41,333 nt of DNA from a bacterium. Its GTDB lineage: Bacteria > Oederibacteriota > JAAXVQ01 > JAUVAV01. A program made the translations under genes and the position numbers. The notes beneath the pieces were generated by a model. That model made no database searches. It was not told where the DNA came from and saw only the letters and a program-made list of their open reading frames with translations. Each line of letters begins with the position of its first letter. The first letter of the stretch is position 1. The stretch spans positions 1 through 41,333 of the forward strand of contig JAGLMY010000159.1 of the NCBI GenBank assembly GCA_023139775.1, given 5' to 3'. Positions 9,232 through 16,703 of this stretch are shown in pieces.

Positions 9232-9246
9232 GTGTCCCGAATCCCG

Positions 9247-9406
9247 GGGCAAATCTTGCCTGTGCCCGTCTTTTGGGTATGTTCGCCCGGCGAATGAAAT
9301 ATTTAAACCGGACGTAGGGGCGACCGGCTGGTCGCACAATGACTGCGATTTTAAAATAGAAATAAGCCGGGACAGATTGGGGAATAGGATGCCTCTTCCT
9401 ATTCCC
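9247..9406 (+). repeat. 160-bp direct repeat, right copy
   Basis: Second copy of the repeat at 7041-7200. It begins 15 bp after the Kelch stop codon. Confidence 0.95.
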
Positions 9407-9425
9407 ACCAATACATTTTTAATCA

Positions 9426-9454
9426 TTGACACACTGTTTCGGGTTTTGTTAAAC
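9426..9454 (+). promoter_or_regulatory. Candidate promoter for the zinc-ribbon gene
   Basis: TTGACA at 9426-9431 is followed after 17 bases by TTAAAC, a weak -10. It lies about 60 bp before the ATG of the next gene, in AT-rich sequence outside the direct repeat. The -35 is perfect and the -10 poor. Confidence 0.35.
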
Positions 9455-9511
9455 TTTTATTGAGAACCAATTTTCTATCATCTTTATCATTCAATCTGCC
9501 GGGAGGGTATC

Positions 9512-10000
9512 ATGAAAGGACGGGCGCCCCACGGAAAGAGAAAAGACAGAATCTTAAAAGAATATTCCCATGATGCCTATAAATCGTGCCTGAAATTGCC
9601 GGAGCCCACAGTCTGCCCGCAGTGTCAGGCGGTTTTTGAGAAGGGACGATGGAGATGGGCCCGGAGTCCTTTAGGGGCGCATAAATTGATTTGTCCTGCC
9701 TGCCATCGGATCAAGGATGGATTTCCTGCGGGCATTTTGATTTTAAGCGGTGAATTCCTGAGCAAACATAAGGATGAAATATTAAACTTATGCCATAATG
9801 AGGAAACCAACGCTAAGCAGGAGCATCCTTTGCACCGCCTTATGGAAATTGTAGAAGAGCGCGGTTGCATAAAAATAACCTTCACTGACAACCATCTCCC
9901 TCGTCGTATCGGGGAAGCATTGTTTCGTGCCTATGAGGGAGAGCTGGATTTCCATTATGCCGAAGAGGAAAAATTTATACGGGTGACCTGGAAACGCTAG
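9512..10000 (+). CDS. BCAM0308-like zinc-ribbon protein
   Basis: This 162-residue soluble protein has two CxxC pairs (VCPQCQ and ICPACH) about 35 residues apart that form a zinc ribbon. It then has a segment beginning PAGILILSGEFL..HKDEI and a C-terminal domain (LPRRIGEALFRAYEGELDF) matching my recollection of the BCAM0308 family, which is distantly reminiscent of the Nmd3 N-terminus. The function is not known. A GGGAGGG Shine-Dalgarno lies about ten bases before the ATG. It appears monocistronic, with a candidate promoter at 9426-9454. Confidence 0.75.
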   Translation: MKGRAPHGKRKDRILKEYSHDAYKSCLKLPEPTVCPQCQAVFEKGRWRWARSPLGAHKLICPACHRIKDGFPAGILILSGEFLSKHKDEILNLCHNEETNAKQEHPLHRLMEIVEERGCIKITFTDNHLPRRIGEALFRAYEGELDFHYAEEEKFIRVTWKR

Positions 10001-10030
10001 ATCAAAATATTCCCGCATCCCATAACATTT

Positions 10031-10258
10031 TCAGTGAACTTTGGGGACGTGGTTTTGCGCCAGGCAAAATAACAAGTTAACGCCTCTTTCCCTGGTATAT
10101 TGCTCACCGTGGTGTACCAGATAGCTGATTGCGGCATTGCTGACTCCTAAATATTTCGATATCTTGATTCCGTAAATCCCCAGCCGTTTACCCCAATACG
10201 CCTACCAGCGCCCGAGCTTTTTTAGACTGTAATACACAGCATAAACGGACAACATCCA
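10031..10258 (-). pseudogene. C-terminal remnant of a RAYT-type transposase (HTH tail)
   Basis: Reading the minus strand gives an open stretch ending at 10031 that contains ISKYLGVSNAAISYLVHHGE, a DnaA-like helix-turn-helix like the C-terminal tail of some REP-associated tyrosine transposases. Upstream in the same frame a TAG interrupts it. The neighbouring frame (QSKKARALVGVLG) continues the likely homology, which points to a frameshift. No HUH catalytic domain is left. This is a decayed relic and cannot be active. Confidence 0.45.
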
Positions 10259-10500
10259 CACTCCTATAATGCTAGTAAGCAATAATCATTTCTGTTAAAT
10301 TAAATGTGTATACTTCATTTCAAAAAAACCAATCCAATAAATGTATTTGAATATCAGTTGCAGGCATTCCCAGTATGGAAAAAAAATTAATACGAGATGT
10401 AACCTTTTGAAGCACATATTCGTATCATATTACATATGAACAAATCCAAATATTTGGCAGGAACCAGCGAGAGGTACACAGACACCGGAGGTGAGGTCAT

Positions 10501-10593
10501 ATGAAAGAGTGGAATATCGCTGGGTTTCCAGGTGGTTGGAGCTTGATTTTTTCGGATATTTTAAATACAGTCGAATATATATCGAGACGATAA
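10501..10593 (+). CDS. Possible small protein, 30 residues
   Basis: A 30-codon frame starts at ATG 10501 with a near-perfect Shine-Dalgarno, GGAGGTGAG at 10488-10496, four bases upstream of the ATG. It contains a hydrophobic centre (GGWSLIFSDIL). I recognise no family. It ends 49 bp before the next gene and could be a leader peptide, a true small protein or chance. The strong ribosome binding site is the only reason it is listed. Confidence 0.3.
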   Translation: MKEWNIAGFPGGWSLIFSDILNTVEYISRR

Positions 10594-10642
10594 TAAATAA
10601 GCAATAACGCCTAAACATAAATATTTTGAGGAGGTAGAGCAG

Positions 10643-11440
10643 ATGATTTGCCGTTTTCTGGCCGGTGCAGTCGCTTTAGTCATGTTGGTTTCAACCAATC
10701 TTTTCGCGTATTCAGAAAGATTTCAGGGGTACAACTTCAAAGCCTATGTGGTCAAATCCAACAAACGACATTACAAGGAATTTAAAGAAGGTAATAAAGT
10801 TATGCTGAAAGTCAGGCCCAATGAGGAATACTCCATCGTGGTGCACAATCCGCTGCCCGTGCGAGTGGCCGTGGCTGTGGCTATTGACGGGCTCAATTCC
10901 ATTGATGGCAAGCGCACCTCCCCCCGGAACGCACAAAAATGGATGATCGCGCCGAATTCTTCCATCACCGTCTCGGGCTGGCAGACCAGCAAAAAGACCC
11001 TGCGGAAGTTTCTGTTCACCGAAGACACGGCAGCCTATGCCCAGTGGCGTGAGGACCGGGAAGGGAAGCCATACGGCAAAAACATGGGAGTGATTGGTGT
11101 GGCCTGGTTCTGGAACAGCCAGGAGTTGGACCGGGAGCTCCATCCGCCTGAGCCGTTCATCTCCGGCAAAGCGGTGAGGTCTGACCTGGCCCAGCCGGCC
11201 AGAGGAGCCAAGCCGTCTGCTAAGCGTCGATCAAAAGCAGCGCCCCGGGCCGGCACGGGCATGGGTCAAGAGCAACAACACCGCGTCACTGAGGTGCAGT
11301 TCAACGCGAATGCCGGCATGTTCTCGGTTAAGGACGTTATGAAAATCTATTACGAATTCGCCAAGGAGCCGCCTGTGCCCCTGCCGTTTATCGACGAAGA
11401 GAGAGACACAATCCGCTTTGCGCCGGATATGCCCAAGTAA
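10643..11440 (+). CDS. Secreted protein of unknown function
   Basis: This 265-residue protein has a clear signal peptide (ICRFLAGAVALVMLVSTNLFA, cleavage near residue 22) and a beta-rich first domain with VVHNPLPVRVAVAVAIDGLN and an IAPNSSITVSGW segment. That resembles secreted proteins in which a conserved domain folds around a GxN/DGxN loop. A proline-, arginine- and lysine-rich linker (about 180-215) leads to a short C-terminal part. I cannot name a family. GAGGAGGT lies eight bases before the ATG. The central coding region is more GC-rich than its neighbours, which hints at separate origin. Confidence 0.7.
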   Translation: MICRFLAGAVALVMLVSTNLFAYSERFQGYNFKAYVVKSNKRHYKEFKEGNKVMLKVRPNEEYSIVVHNPLPVRVAVAVAIDGLNSIDGKRTSPRNAQKWMIAPNSSITVSGWQTSKKTLRKFLFTEDTAAYAQWREDREGKPYGKNMGVIGVAWFWNSQELDRELHPPEPFISGKAVRSDLAQPARGAKPSAKRRSKAAPRAGTGMGQEQQHRVTEVQFNANAGMFSVKDVMKIYYEFAKEPPVPLPFIDEERDTIRFAPDMPK

Positions 11441-11504
11441 TTACATGATTGCTAAACTGACCCCGTCGGGGCATTTGGGACATACAAATATATTTATTTA
11501 AAAT

Positions 11505-11537
11505 AAACAGGGGCAGCTTACTCAACTGCCCCTGTTT
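11505..11537. terminator. Bidirectional terminator between convergent genes
   Basis: A 12-bp perfect stem (AAACAGGGGCAG with CTGCCCCTGTTT) closes around a nine-base loop. It sits between the secreted-protein gene (plus) and the NHL gene (minus), which converge here, so it can serve both. Confidence 0.85.
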
Positions 11538-11552
11538 AAATATTTCTAACAA

Positions 11553-12908
11553 TTAGTATACTATCGATGAACTATCTTCCTCATTGAAATGTTCCTTACC
11601 GGCATCAATCACATTCACAAACTGCGAAAAACTAAAATTGATGTCCTGAATACATCCCTTTACCGTAAGTTCTACATTTCCAGGCAATAGTCCGTCTTGT
11701 ATAAGAGTCCGATCAAACTTTACCATTAAATCCGCTATTCCATCTCCATCATGATCGCCTACTTGGGTCCAATCAGCATCAGCCGGGATGATTGTTCCTG
11801 AAGGCATTTCCATTTTAACCGAGCTGATATAATTTACATCATAACCTTCTGATAATTCTATATAGGCTTTTATGTATTTTCCTTTGCTTTTTAAATTAAT
11901 GGTTCCAGGGTAAATTTCAACATTCGTTCTATTAAATTTTTGTATGCGATCATTTAGTTTATCAGCCACATAGACATTTCCCGCATTATCCACTGCAACT
12001 CCAAGGGGTTGAGAAAATTGTCCATCAAGCCCCCCAACCGAGCCCCATTTAGTTATAAAATTGCCGCTTGCATCAAATTTTTGTATGCGATAATTATGTA
12101 CATCAGCCACATAGATATTTCCCGCATTATCCACTGCAATTCCAAAGGGGTCCTTAAATTGTCCATCAAGACTCCCCTCCGAGCCCCATGTAGCTAAATG
12201 ATCGCCGTTTTCATCAAACTTTTGTATGCGATCATTACCCTGATCAGCCACATAGACATTTCCTGCATTATCCACTGCAACTCCACTGGGTTGATTAAAT
12301 TCCCCATCAGCAGCCCCCGACTCGCCCGTCTCCGAGCCCCATTTAGTTATAAAATTGCCGTTTGCATCAAACTTTTGTATGCGATGATTATGAAGATCAG
12401 CCACATAGACATTTCCCGCATTATCCACTGCAACTCCACTGGGTTGATTAAATTTTCCATCACCATCCTCATCACTAGTCACATCAGTAAAAGACCAATA
12501 CGAGCCCCATTCAGTTATAAAATTGCCGTTTGCATCAAACTTTTGTATGCGATCATTACGAAGATCAGCCACATAGATATTTTTTCCTGCATTATCCACT
12601 GCAACTCCAGCGGGTAGATCAAAATGTCCATTACAGACCCAATCCTCTATCAAATCGCCGTCTGCATCATATTTTCGTACGCAATGGTTATCAGCGTCCG
12701 TCACATAAACATATCCTGCATTATCTACTGCAACTCCCCTACAAGCGTGTGAGCACCATTTAGTTACGAATTCATAACTTTCTCCAACACTAAGTGACCT
12801 CATTCCTTGCGAAGAACCAGAACTTGGTGACGTGGGACTGATTTTAGAACAGCCGCTGAAAGATAGAGTAAAAATGCCAATACAGAGTAACACCAACCAT
12901 TTCTTCAT
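11553..12908 (-). CDS. NHL-repeat beta-propeller lipoprotein
   Basis: This 451-residue lipoprotein has a type II signal peptide with lipobox LSFSGC (C20). A Ser/Pro linker precedes six or seven NHL blades with the recurring pattern GVAVDNAGNVYVADxxNxRIQKFD. A C-terminal domain (about 330-451) contains a DHDGDGIADLMVKFD calcium-loop-like segment. NHL propellers bind proteins or glycans, and this one would sit on the outer or cell surface. It has its own promoter (12950-12977) and a strong AAGGGGGGG ribosome binding site. The blades are near-identical at DNA level, which favours recombination between them and explains long spurious frames on the other strand. Confidence 0.88.
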   Translation of the reverse strand: MKKWLVLLCIGIFTLSFSGCSKISPTSPSSGSSQGMRSLSVGESYEFVTKWCSHACRGVAVDNAGYVYVTDADNHCVRKYDADGDLIEDWVCNGHFDLPAGVAVDNAGKNIYVADLRNDRIQKFDANGNFITEWGSYWSFTDVTSDEDGDGKFNQPSGVAVDNAGNVYVADLHNHRIQKFDANGNFITKWGSETGESGAADGEFNQPSGVAVDNAGNVYVADQGNDRIQKFDENGDHLATWGSEGSLDGQFKDPFGIAVDNAGNIYVADVHNYRIQKFDASGNFITKWGSVGGLDGQFSQPLGVAVDNAGNVYVADKLNDRIQKFNRTNVEIYPGTINLKSKGKYIKAYIELSEGYDVNYISSVKMEMPSGTIIPADADWTQVGDHDGDGIADLMVKFDRTLIQDGLLPGNVELTVKGCIQDINFSFSQFVNVIDAGKEHFNEEDSSSIVY

Positions 12909-12949
12909 GTGCTTAACCCCCCCCTTAAAAATATTTTATAAGATAACAT

Positions 12950-12977
12950 ACTATATCTTAAGTAATATTCATGTCAA
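12950..12977 (-). promoter_or_regulatory. Sigma-70-type promoter of the NHL lipoprotein gene
   Basis: On the minus strand TTGACA (12972-12977) is separated by 16 bases from TATAGT (12950-12955). It lies about 40 bp ahead of the ATG at 12908. Confidence 0.65.
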
Positions 12978-13027
12978 ACTTAATTCCACAAAAAATGTAA
13001 TATATCAGTGAACTAATAGAAAGAAAA

Positions 13028-13122
13028 TTAACCGCCGATGAACGCAGATAGACGCAGATATTTATAGCTTAAGAGATAATAAAAATTTTAATCTGTATTT
13101 ATCGGCGTTCATCGGCGGCTAA
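13028..13122. repeat. Inverted repeat with CCGCCGATGAACGC arms
   Basis: The left arm (13028-13059) and right arm (13091-13122) pair over 17 of the outer 18 bases and more loosely further in. The motif CCGCCGATGAACGCAGAT is a widespread intergenic repeat motif in unrelated bacterial genomes. It separates the divergent NHL and znuA genes. Confidence 0.85.
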
Positions 13123-13180
13123 TTTTGGTTTCGGTTTATCCGGATTAGCTTTTTTTCGCTTCACTGACATGTTACCAAAA

Positions 13181-13244
13181 AATCATTCGCAAATTCGCTT
13201 GGCAGCATTGGGGGTCGAGGCCTATAATAAAAACGCGAATGATT
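13181..13244. promoter_or_regulatory. Candidate operator flanking the znuACB promoter
   Basis: AATCATTCGC at 13181-13190 is repeated in inverted orientation (GCGAATGATT) at 13235-13244, so the arms bracket the -35 and -10. The placement would suit a metal-responsive repressor such as Zur or MntR, but the arms do not match a Zur consensus I know. Confidence 0.4.
13199..13228 (+). promoter_or_regulatory. Promoter of the znuACB operon
   Basis: TTGGCA (13199-13204), an 18-base spacer and a perfect TATAAT (13223-13228) lie about 50 bp before the znuA ATG. This is among the best promoters visible in the window, and it is flanked on both sides by the arms of an inverted repeat. Confidence 0.7.
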
Positions 13245-13277
13245 AGCAGGCAAAGAAAACTTCGGGGGACAGGTAAA

Positions 13278-14228
13278 ATGCGATTCTGTATTATTATGAT
13301 AATTGCGGTATTAATTGTAGGAGCTGTAGGGGCAGGTTCTGCCCCTACAGCTCCTACAGCAGTTGAACCACTTAAAATCATTACTACCAATTTTCCACTC
13401 TATGATTTCACACGCCGGATTTGCCGGGAAAAAGCTGAGGTGGTTCTGCTTTTGCCGCCTGGCGCTGAAGCGCACAGTTACCGGCCCACACCCCGGGATG
13501 TTGTGCGCATTCATAAAGCGGATGTATTTATATATACCGGCAAATACATGGAACCTTGGGTTGAGGACATGCTCCAAGGTGTTCGCGATAATAATCTGAT
13601 AGTGGTGGATACCAGTCAGGCGGTTTTGCCGGACCTGCGGGGGAGTGAAGGACAGGAACCTGAGCGCCATGATCAGCATGTGCATCACCATGCTGTGGAC
13701 CCGCATTTTTGGCTGGATCCTGTGCTGGCACAGAAAATGGTTAAATATATTGCCGCGGCTACAGCCGGCAAGGATAAAAAAAACCGGGAGTATTATCAAA
13801 AACAGGCTGAAGCATTTTGTGTGGAGTTGGAACAATTGGACCGGACTATTCGTGAAACCCTGAAGCATTGCAAGCAGCGGACGGTTATCTACGGCGGGCA
13901 TTTTGTGTTCGGATATTTCAGCCGGCAGTACAATTTGGAATTCGTGACACCCTATAAGAATTTTTCGCCCAATGCGCAGCCCAATCCGAGAAATATTGCC
14001 CGTTTGATAAAAATCATGAAGCAGTTGAAAACCAAAGTAATATTTTATGAAGAACTGGTTGAACCCAAGGTGGCACGCGCGATTGCCGGGGAAACCAAGG
14101 CGCAAATGGTATTGCTGCATGGCGCGCATAACATAAGCCGGCAGGAACAGCAACGCCAGGTTACTTATCTCTCCATCATGTATGAAAACCTTGAGAAACT
14201 AAAAAACGGATTGGATTATCAACAATGA
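13278..14228 (+). CDS. znuA: Zinc/manganese ABC transporter substrate-binding protein
   Basis: This cluster A-I periplasmic metal-binding protein is 316 residues from ATG 13278; an ATG at 13239 overlaps the operator arm and is less likely. The signal peptide (FCIIMIIAVLIVG) is followed by FPLYDF. Candidate metal ligands are H66 (GAEAHSYRP), H143 (DPHFWLDP) and the later GGHFVFGYF histidine. A histidine-rich loop HDQHVHHH lies at 131-138, as in ZnuA proteins. Residues 14-27, at the end of the signal peptide, are encoded by a perfect GTAGGGGC-type inverted repeat. The stop overlaps the ATPase gene. Zinc is inferred from the His loop; manganese is possible. Confidence 0.88.
   Translation: MRFCIIMIIAVLIVGAVGAGSAPTAPTAVEPLKIITTNFPLYDFTRRICREKAEVVLLLPPGAEAHSYRPTPRDVVRIHKADVFIYTGKYMEPWVEDMLQGVRDNNLIVVDTSQAVLPDLRGSEGQEPERHDQHVHHHAVDPHFWLDPVLAQKMVKYIAAATAGKDKKNREYYQKQAEAFCVELEQLDRTIRETLKHCKQRTVIYGGHFVFGYFSRQYNLEFVTPYKNFSPNAQPNPRNIARLIKIMKQLKTKVIFYEELVEPKVARAIAGETKAQMVLLHGAHNISRQEQQRQVTYLSIMYENLEKLKNGLDYQQ
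13317..13357. repeat. Perfect 19-bp inverted repeat inside the znuA signal-peptide region
   Basis: GTAGGAGCTGTAGGGGCAG and its exact reverse complement are separated by GTT. This is a GTAGGGGC-family palindrome translated in frame as the Gly/Ala/Pro/Thr stretch at residues 14-27 of ZnuA. In RNA it would form a very stable hairpin about 40 nucleotides into the gene. Confidence 0.95.
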
Positions 14229-14986
14229 TGATCTCGTGCCAGGGTATTACCGTAAAAATGAGGAACATCACGATTCTGGACCAAGTGAGCCTGGATGTGA
14301 AGACAGGTGATTACTTAGGTATTGTGGGTCCTAATGGTTCCGGAAAGACTACCCTGATCAAGACCCTCTTGGGCTTGCTGCCCAGAACGCAGGGAAGCAT
14401 ACAAATTGCCGGGCAGCCCTTGGAGACATTTAACGCCTGGCAGAAGGTAGGCTATCTGCCCCAGCGTTTGTATATTGCCAAACAAGGTTTTCCAGCCACG
14501 GTAAAAGAGATTGTGGGCTCAGGGCTTTTGGCCAAACCTATGTTTCCCAAGCGCGTGCACACCAAAGACCAGCAAGCCATAGTTGAGGTATTGGAAATGT
14601 TGCAGATCACGGAACTGGGAAAAAAGATGATCGGTCAATTATCCGGGGGACAGATCCAACGGGTACTTTTAGCCCGGGCCTTGGTCAATCAACCGGAGCT
14701 GCTTATTCTGGATGAGCCGAGTGTAGCCTTGGATCCGGCTACCCGCGAGCATTTTTATCAGGTGCTGCGCCAGTATAATCAGGAAAAACAGACCACTATT
14801 TTGCTGATTACCCATGACAGTCATACCATTGGGAGATATGCTTCCACCTTTTTGTATCTGGATGGCAAGGTTATTTTTTACGGCGCTTTTCATGATTTTT
14901 GCAAATCAGAGGCGATGACCAAATATTTCGGGGCCTTTGCCCAACATCAGATCTGCCACCAACACCAGGAGGAGCACAGGTCATGA
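14225..14986 (+). CDS. znuC: Zinc/manganese ABC transporter ATPase
   Basis: This 253-residue ABC ATPase powers the ZnuAB importer. It has Walker A GPNGSGKT (35-42), the Q-loop in GYLPQRL, signature LSGGQ (139-143), Walker B LLILDEP (159-165) and the switch histidine in LLITHD. The ATG overlaps the znuA stop by four bases, and its own stop overlaps the permease start (ATGA), so the three genes are translationally coupled. The tail is rich in His and Gln (QHQICHQHQEEH), which may bind metal. Confidence 0.9.
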   Translation: MMISCQGITVKMRNITILDQVSLDVKTGDYLGIVGPNGSGKTTLIKTLLGLLPRTQGSIQIAGQPLETFNAWQKVGYLPQRLYIAKQGFPATVKEIVGSGLLAKPMFPKRVHTKDQQAIVEVLEMLQITELGKKMIGQLSGGQIQRVLLARALVNQPELLILDEPSVALDPATREHFYQVLRQYNQEKQTTILLITHDSHTIGRYASTFLYLDGKVIFYGAFHDFCKSEAMTKYFGAFAQHQICHQHQEEHRS

Positions 14987-15795
14987 GTCTCTTGCTGGAA
15001 GCCTTTCAATATGGATTCGTACACCGGGCCTTGCTGGCCGGCGCGGTCATTGCTGTGTCCTGTGCCTGTTTGGGTATATTCCTGGTCTTGCGCAAATTAT
15101 CCTTGATTGGTGAAGGTCTGGCGCATTTTTCCTTTGCCACCATTGGACTGGGGTTGCTGCTCAATATTTATCCTATATATGTCACTATTCCATTGGCTGT
15201 GCTGGCATCCTTGGGGATTTTATATCTATCAGAGAATACCAATTTTTATGGGGATGCCGCCATTGGTCTGGTTTCCGCCATTGGCGTGGCAGCCGGTGTT
15301 CTTATGGCCAGCCTGAGCGGTGGTTTTAATGTGGATTTGTTCAGCTATCTGTTTGGGGATATCCTGGCCATTACACCCACAGAAGCGGTGAGCGCTGTTT
15401 TGCTTTCCGTGGTGATTATCGTGCTGGTTTTGCTTTTTTATCATGAGCTGTTTGCCATTACCTTTGATGAGGAATATGCCCGCGTGTTGGGCATCAAGAC
15501 CCGCCGGGTCAACCGCATATTGGTCATGCTCTCCGCGGTGACGATTGTGCTGGGTATTAAAGTGGTGGGGATCATGCTGGTATCCAGTTTGATCATTTTT
15601 CCGTCCATCACAGCATTGCAAATCAGCCGCGCCTTCAGAACCGCGCTTATTTTGTCTGTTGGCATAGCCCTGGTCTCCGTGGTGGCAGGTATTTTATTGG
15701 CCTTTGTGCTGAATGTGCCGGCCGGCGCCATGATTGTAGTTCTGAATTTTATATTTTTTATCGCAGCGTATATCGTACGTATCTTTAAACCGTAG
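14983..15795 (+). CDS. znuB: Zinc/manganese ABC transporter permease
   Basis: This is an ABC-3 family permease of 270 residues with about eight hydrophobic segments. The N-terminal RALLAGAVIAVSCACLGIFLVLR and the GEGLAHFSFATIGLG loop are family features (typically SHLAHG-like in ZnuB). The frame stays open upstream to 14899, but the ATG at 14983 has AGGAGG ten bases before it and overlaps the znuC stop. The stop codon TAG is part of the first GTAGGGGC unit of the repeat cluster that follows, so the original end of this gene may have been altered by repeat insertion. Confidence 0.9.
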   Translation: MSLLLEAFQYGFVHRALLAGAVIAVSCACLGIFLVLRKLSLIGEGLAHFSFATIGLGLLLNIYPIYVTIPLAVLASLGILYLSENTNFYGDAAIGLVSAIGVAAGVLMASLSGGFNVDLFSYLFGDILAITPTEAVSAVLLSVVIIVLVLLFYHELFAITFDEEYARVLGIKTRRVNRILVMLSAVTIVLGIKVVGIMLVSSLIIFPSITALQISRAFRTALILSVGIALVSVVAGILLAFVLNVPAGAMIVVLNFIFFIAAYIVRIFKP

Positions 15796-16043
15796 GGGCG
15801 GATCCATGTATCCGCCCTCGTAGGGGCGGATCCATGTATCCGCCCTCGTAGGGGTGAACCTTGTGTTCGCCCTCGTAGGGGCGAACCTTGTGTTCGCCCG
15901 GTAGGGGCGGGTTCTGAACCGAAGGGAATCCCATGTTCAGAATAATTTATCCGGTCGGGGAAACCCGCCCTGGGTTGTTATATTGTAGGGGCGCATTGCA
16001 TGCGCCCGTGACAATTGTAGGGGCAAACCTTGTGTTCGCCCTC
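15792..16043. repeat. Cluster of seven GTAGGGGC palindromic units
   Basis: Units start at 15792, 15820, 15848, 15875, 15901, 15985 and 16017. The first four are head-to-tail with no spacer (28, 28, 27 and 26 bp) and have the form GTAGGGGCG-arm-loop-arm-CGCCC. The fifth has long nested arms (GGGCGGGTTCTGAAC with GTTCAG and AACCCGCCC). Arms vary in sequence but stay self-complementary, which indicates selection on structure. Confidence 0.92.
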
Positions 16044-16277
16044 GGAGAATTATTCCACGTAATCGCCCGGTTAGGGATAAAGTATATGTACTTTGAATTA
16101 TCTGGAACATTGATAGAGGGGTTTACCATATGTAGGGGCACAAGACGCCTCTGCTGGAGGGGGATCGTATGGGACTTCTTGCGGTCGTGCCATGCAGTCC
16201 CGGAAGTGCCTTGGTCATTTTTTTAAGGAGCTAATTTGGACAAGAATATTCTAAGTATATACATTAGGAGGCAGTTC
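15796..16277. other. Repeat-filled spacer between znuB and a lipoprotein gene
   Basis: The first 250 bp are the palindrome cluster. A further half unit (GTAGGGGCACAAG) lies near 16132. The remaining 140 bp hold no recognised gene, and the frames open across the repeats are not believable proteins. TAGGAGG at 16265-16271 serves the next ATG. Confidence 0.6.
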
Positions 16278-16666
16278 ATGAAGCAAACAGAAAAAAAGTG
16301 TTTGGAAAAAAGAATAAAATTCAAGTCATGTTTTATCACTAGTCTCACTTGTTTAATTTTCATTATCGCCTTAAGTGGCTGCGCAAAATCAAAAGCGACA
16401 CAGCAAAACAAATCAACTGATGAAGCATTTTTTATTAGTGTTGAGAATGAAGAAGTAATAAGTATTACCGAACAATATACTCCCTAGAGGATGATGAGGA
16501 AGATGGGGAGAATTTAGCCTGGGGAGCCGGGGACAATAAAAAACATTCGGAAACATTATTTATAAGTCAATTCGATCCTCGTAAGCCCAACATTTCAGAC
16601 CGTTTTTTAGGGCCGGTTTTTGCCGTTGACGTAATATTTCATCCGTTGTTACAATATTTCCATTAA
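16278..16666 (+). pseudogene. Small lipoprotein gene split by a frameshift
   Basis: From ATG 16278 (TAGGAGG upstream) the frame encodes a 69-residue lipoprotein start with signal peptide CFITSLTCLIFIIALSGC and ends at a TAG at 16485-16487. The frame one base back (-1) is open from 16451 to a TAA at 16664-16666. It reads YSLEDDEEDGENLAWGAGD and on to an aromatic C-terminus, a natural continuation. One base lost or gained between 16451 and 16487 would explain the break. It could be a real mutation, a sequence error or, less likely, recoding. The full product would be about 128 residues of unknown function. Confidence 0.5.
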
Positions 16667-16703
16667 AGTAATTTTTTATCAGCTCATCCAGAAGGATTAG
16701 CGA

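Larger units (their letters stand above)
10001..10642. other. Intergenic stretch with transposase remnant and a possible small gene
   Basis: This 640-bp stretch holds a broken transposase tail on the minus strand (10031-10258), about 180 bp of featureless AT-rich DNA, and a short plus-strand frame with an unusually strong ribosome binding site (10501-10593). Nothing else coding is visible. Confidence 0.55.

Noticed and set aside
7041-9406. Composite transposon around the Kelch gene
   Set aside because: The 160-bp direct repeats have no transposase, no terminal inverted repeats and no visible target-site duplication.
12009-12763. Long plus-strand open frames opposite the NHL lipoprotein
   Set aside because: They are repeat shadows of the NHL blades on the minus strand (recurring HCN and SHIDI strings) and have no ribosome binding sites. 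The minus-strand gene has a lipobox, promoter and terminator.
15792-15900. Possible CRISPR array (four near-identical 26-28 bp units in a row)
   Set aside because: The units are head-to-tail without spacers, each is itself a palindrome, arm sequences vary between units, and no cas gene is nearby. They are REP-like elements.
15933-16226. 97-codon frame across the palindrome cluster
   Set aside because: Most of it translates GTAGGGGC units and their flanks, so it is a by-product of repeats rather than a gene.
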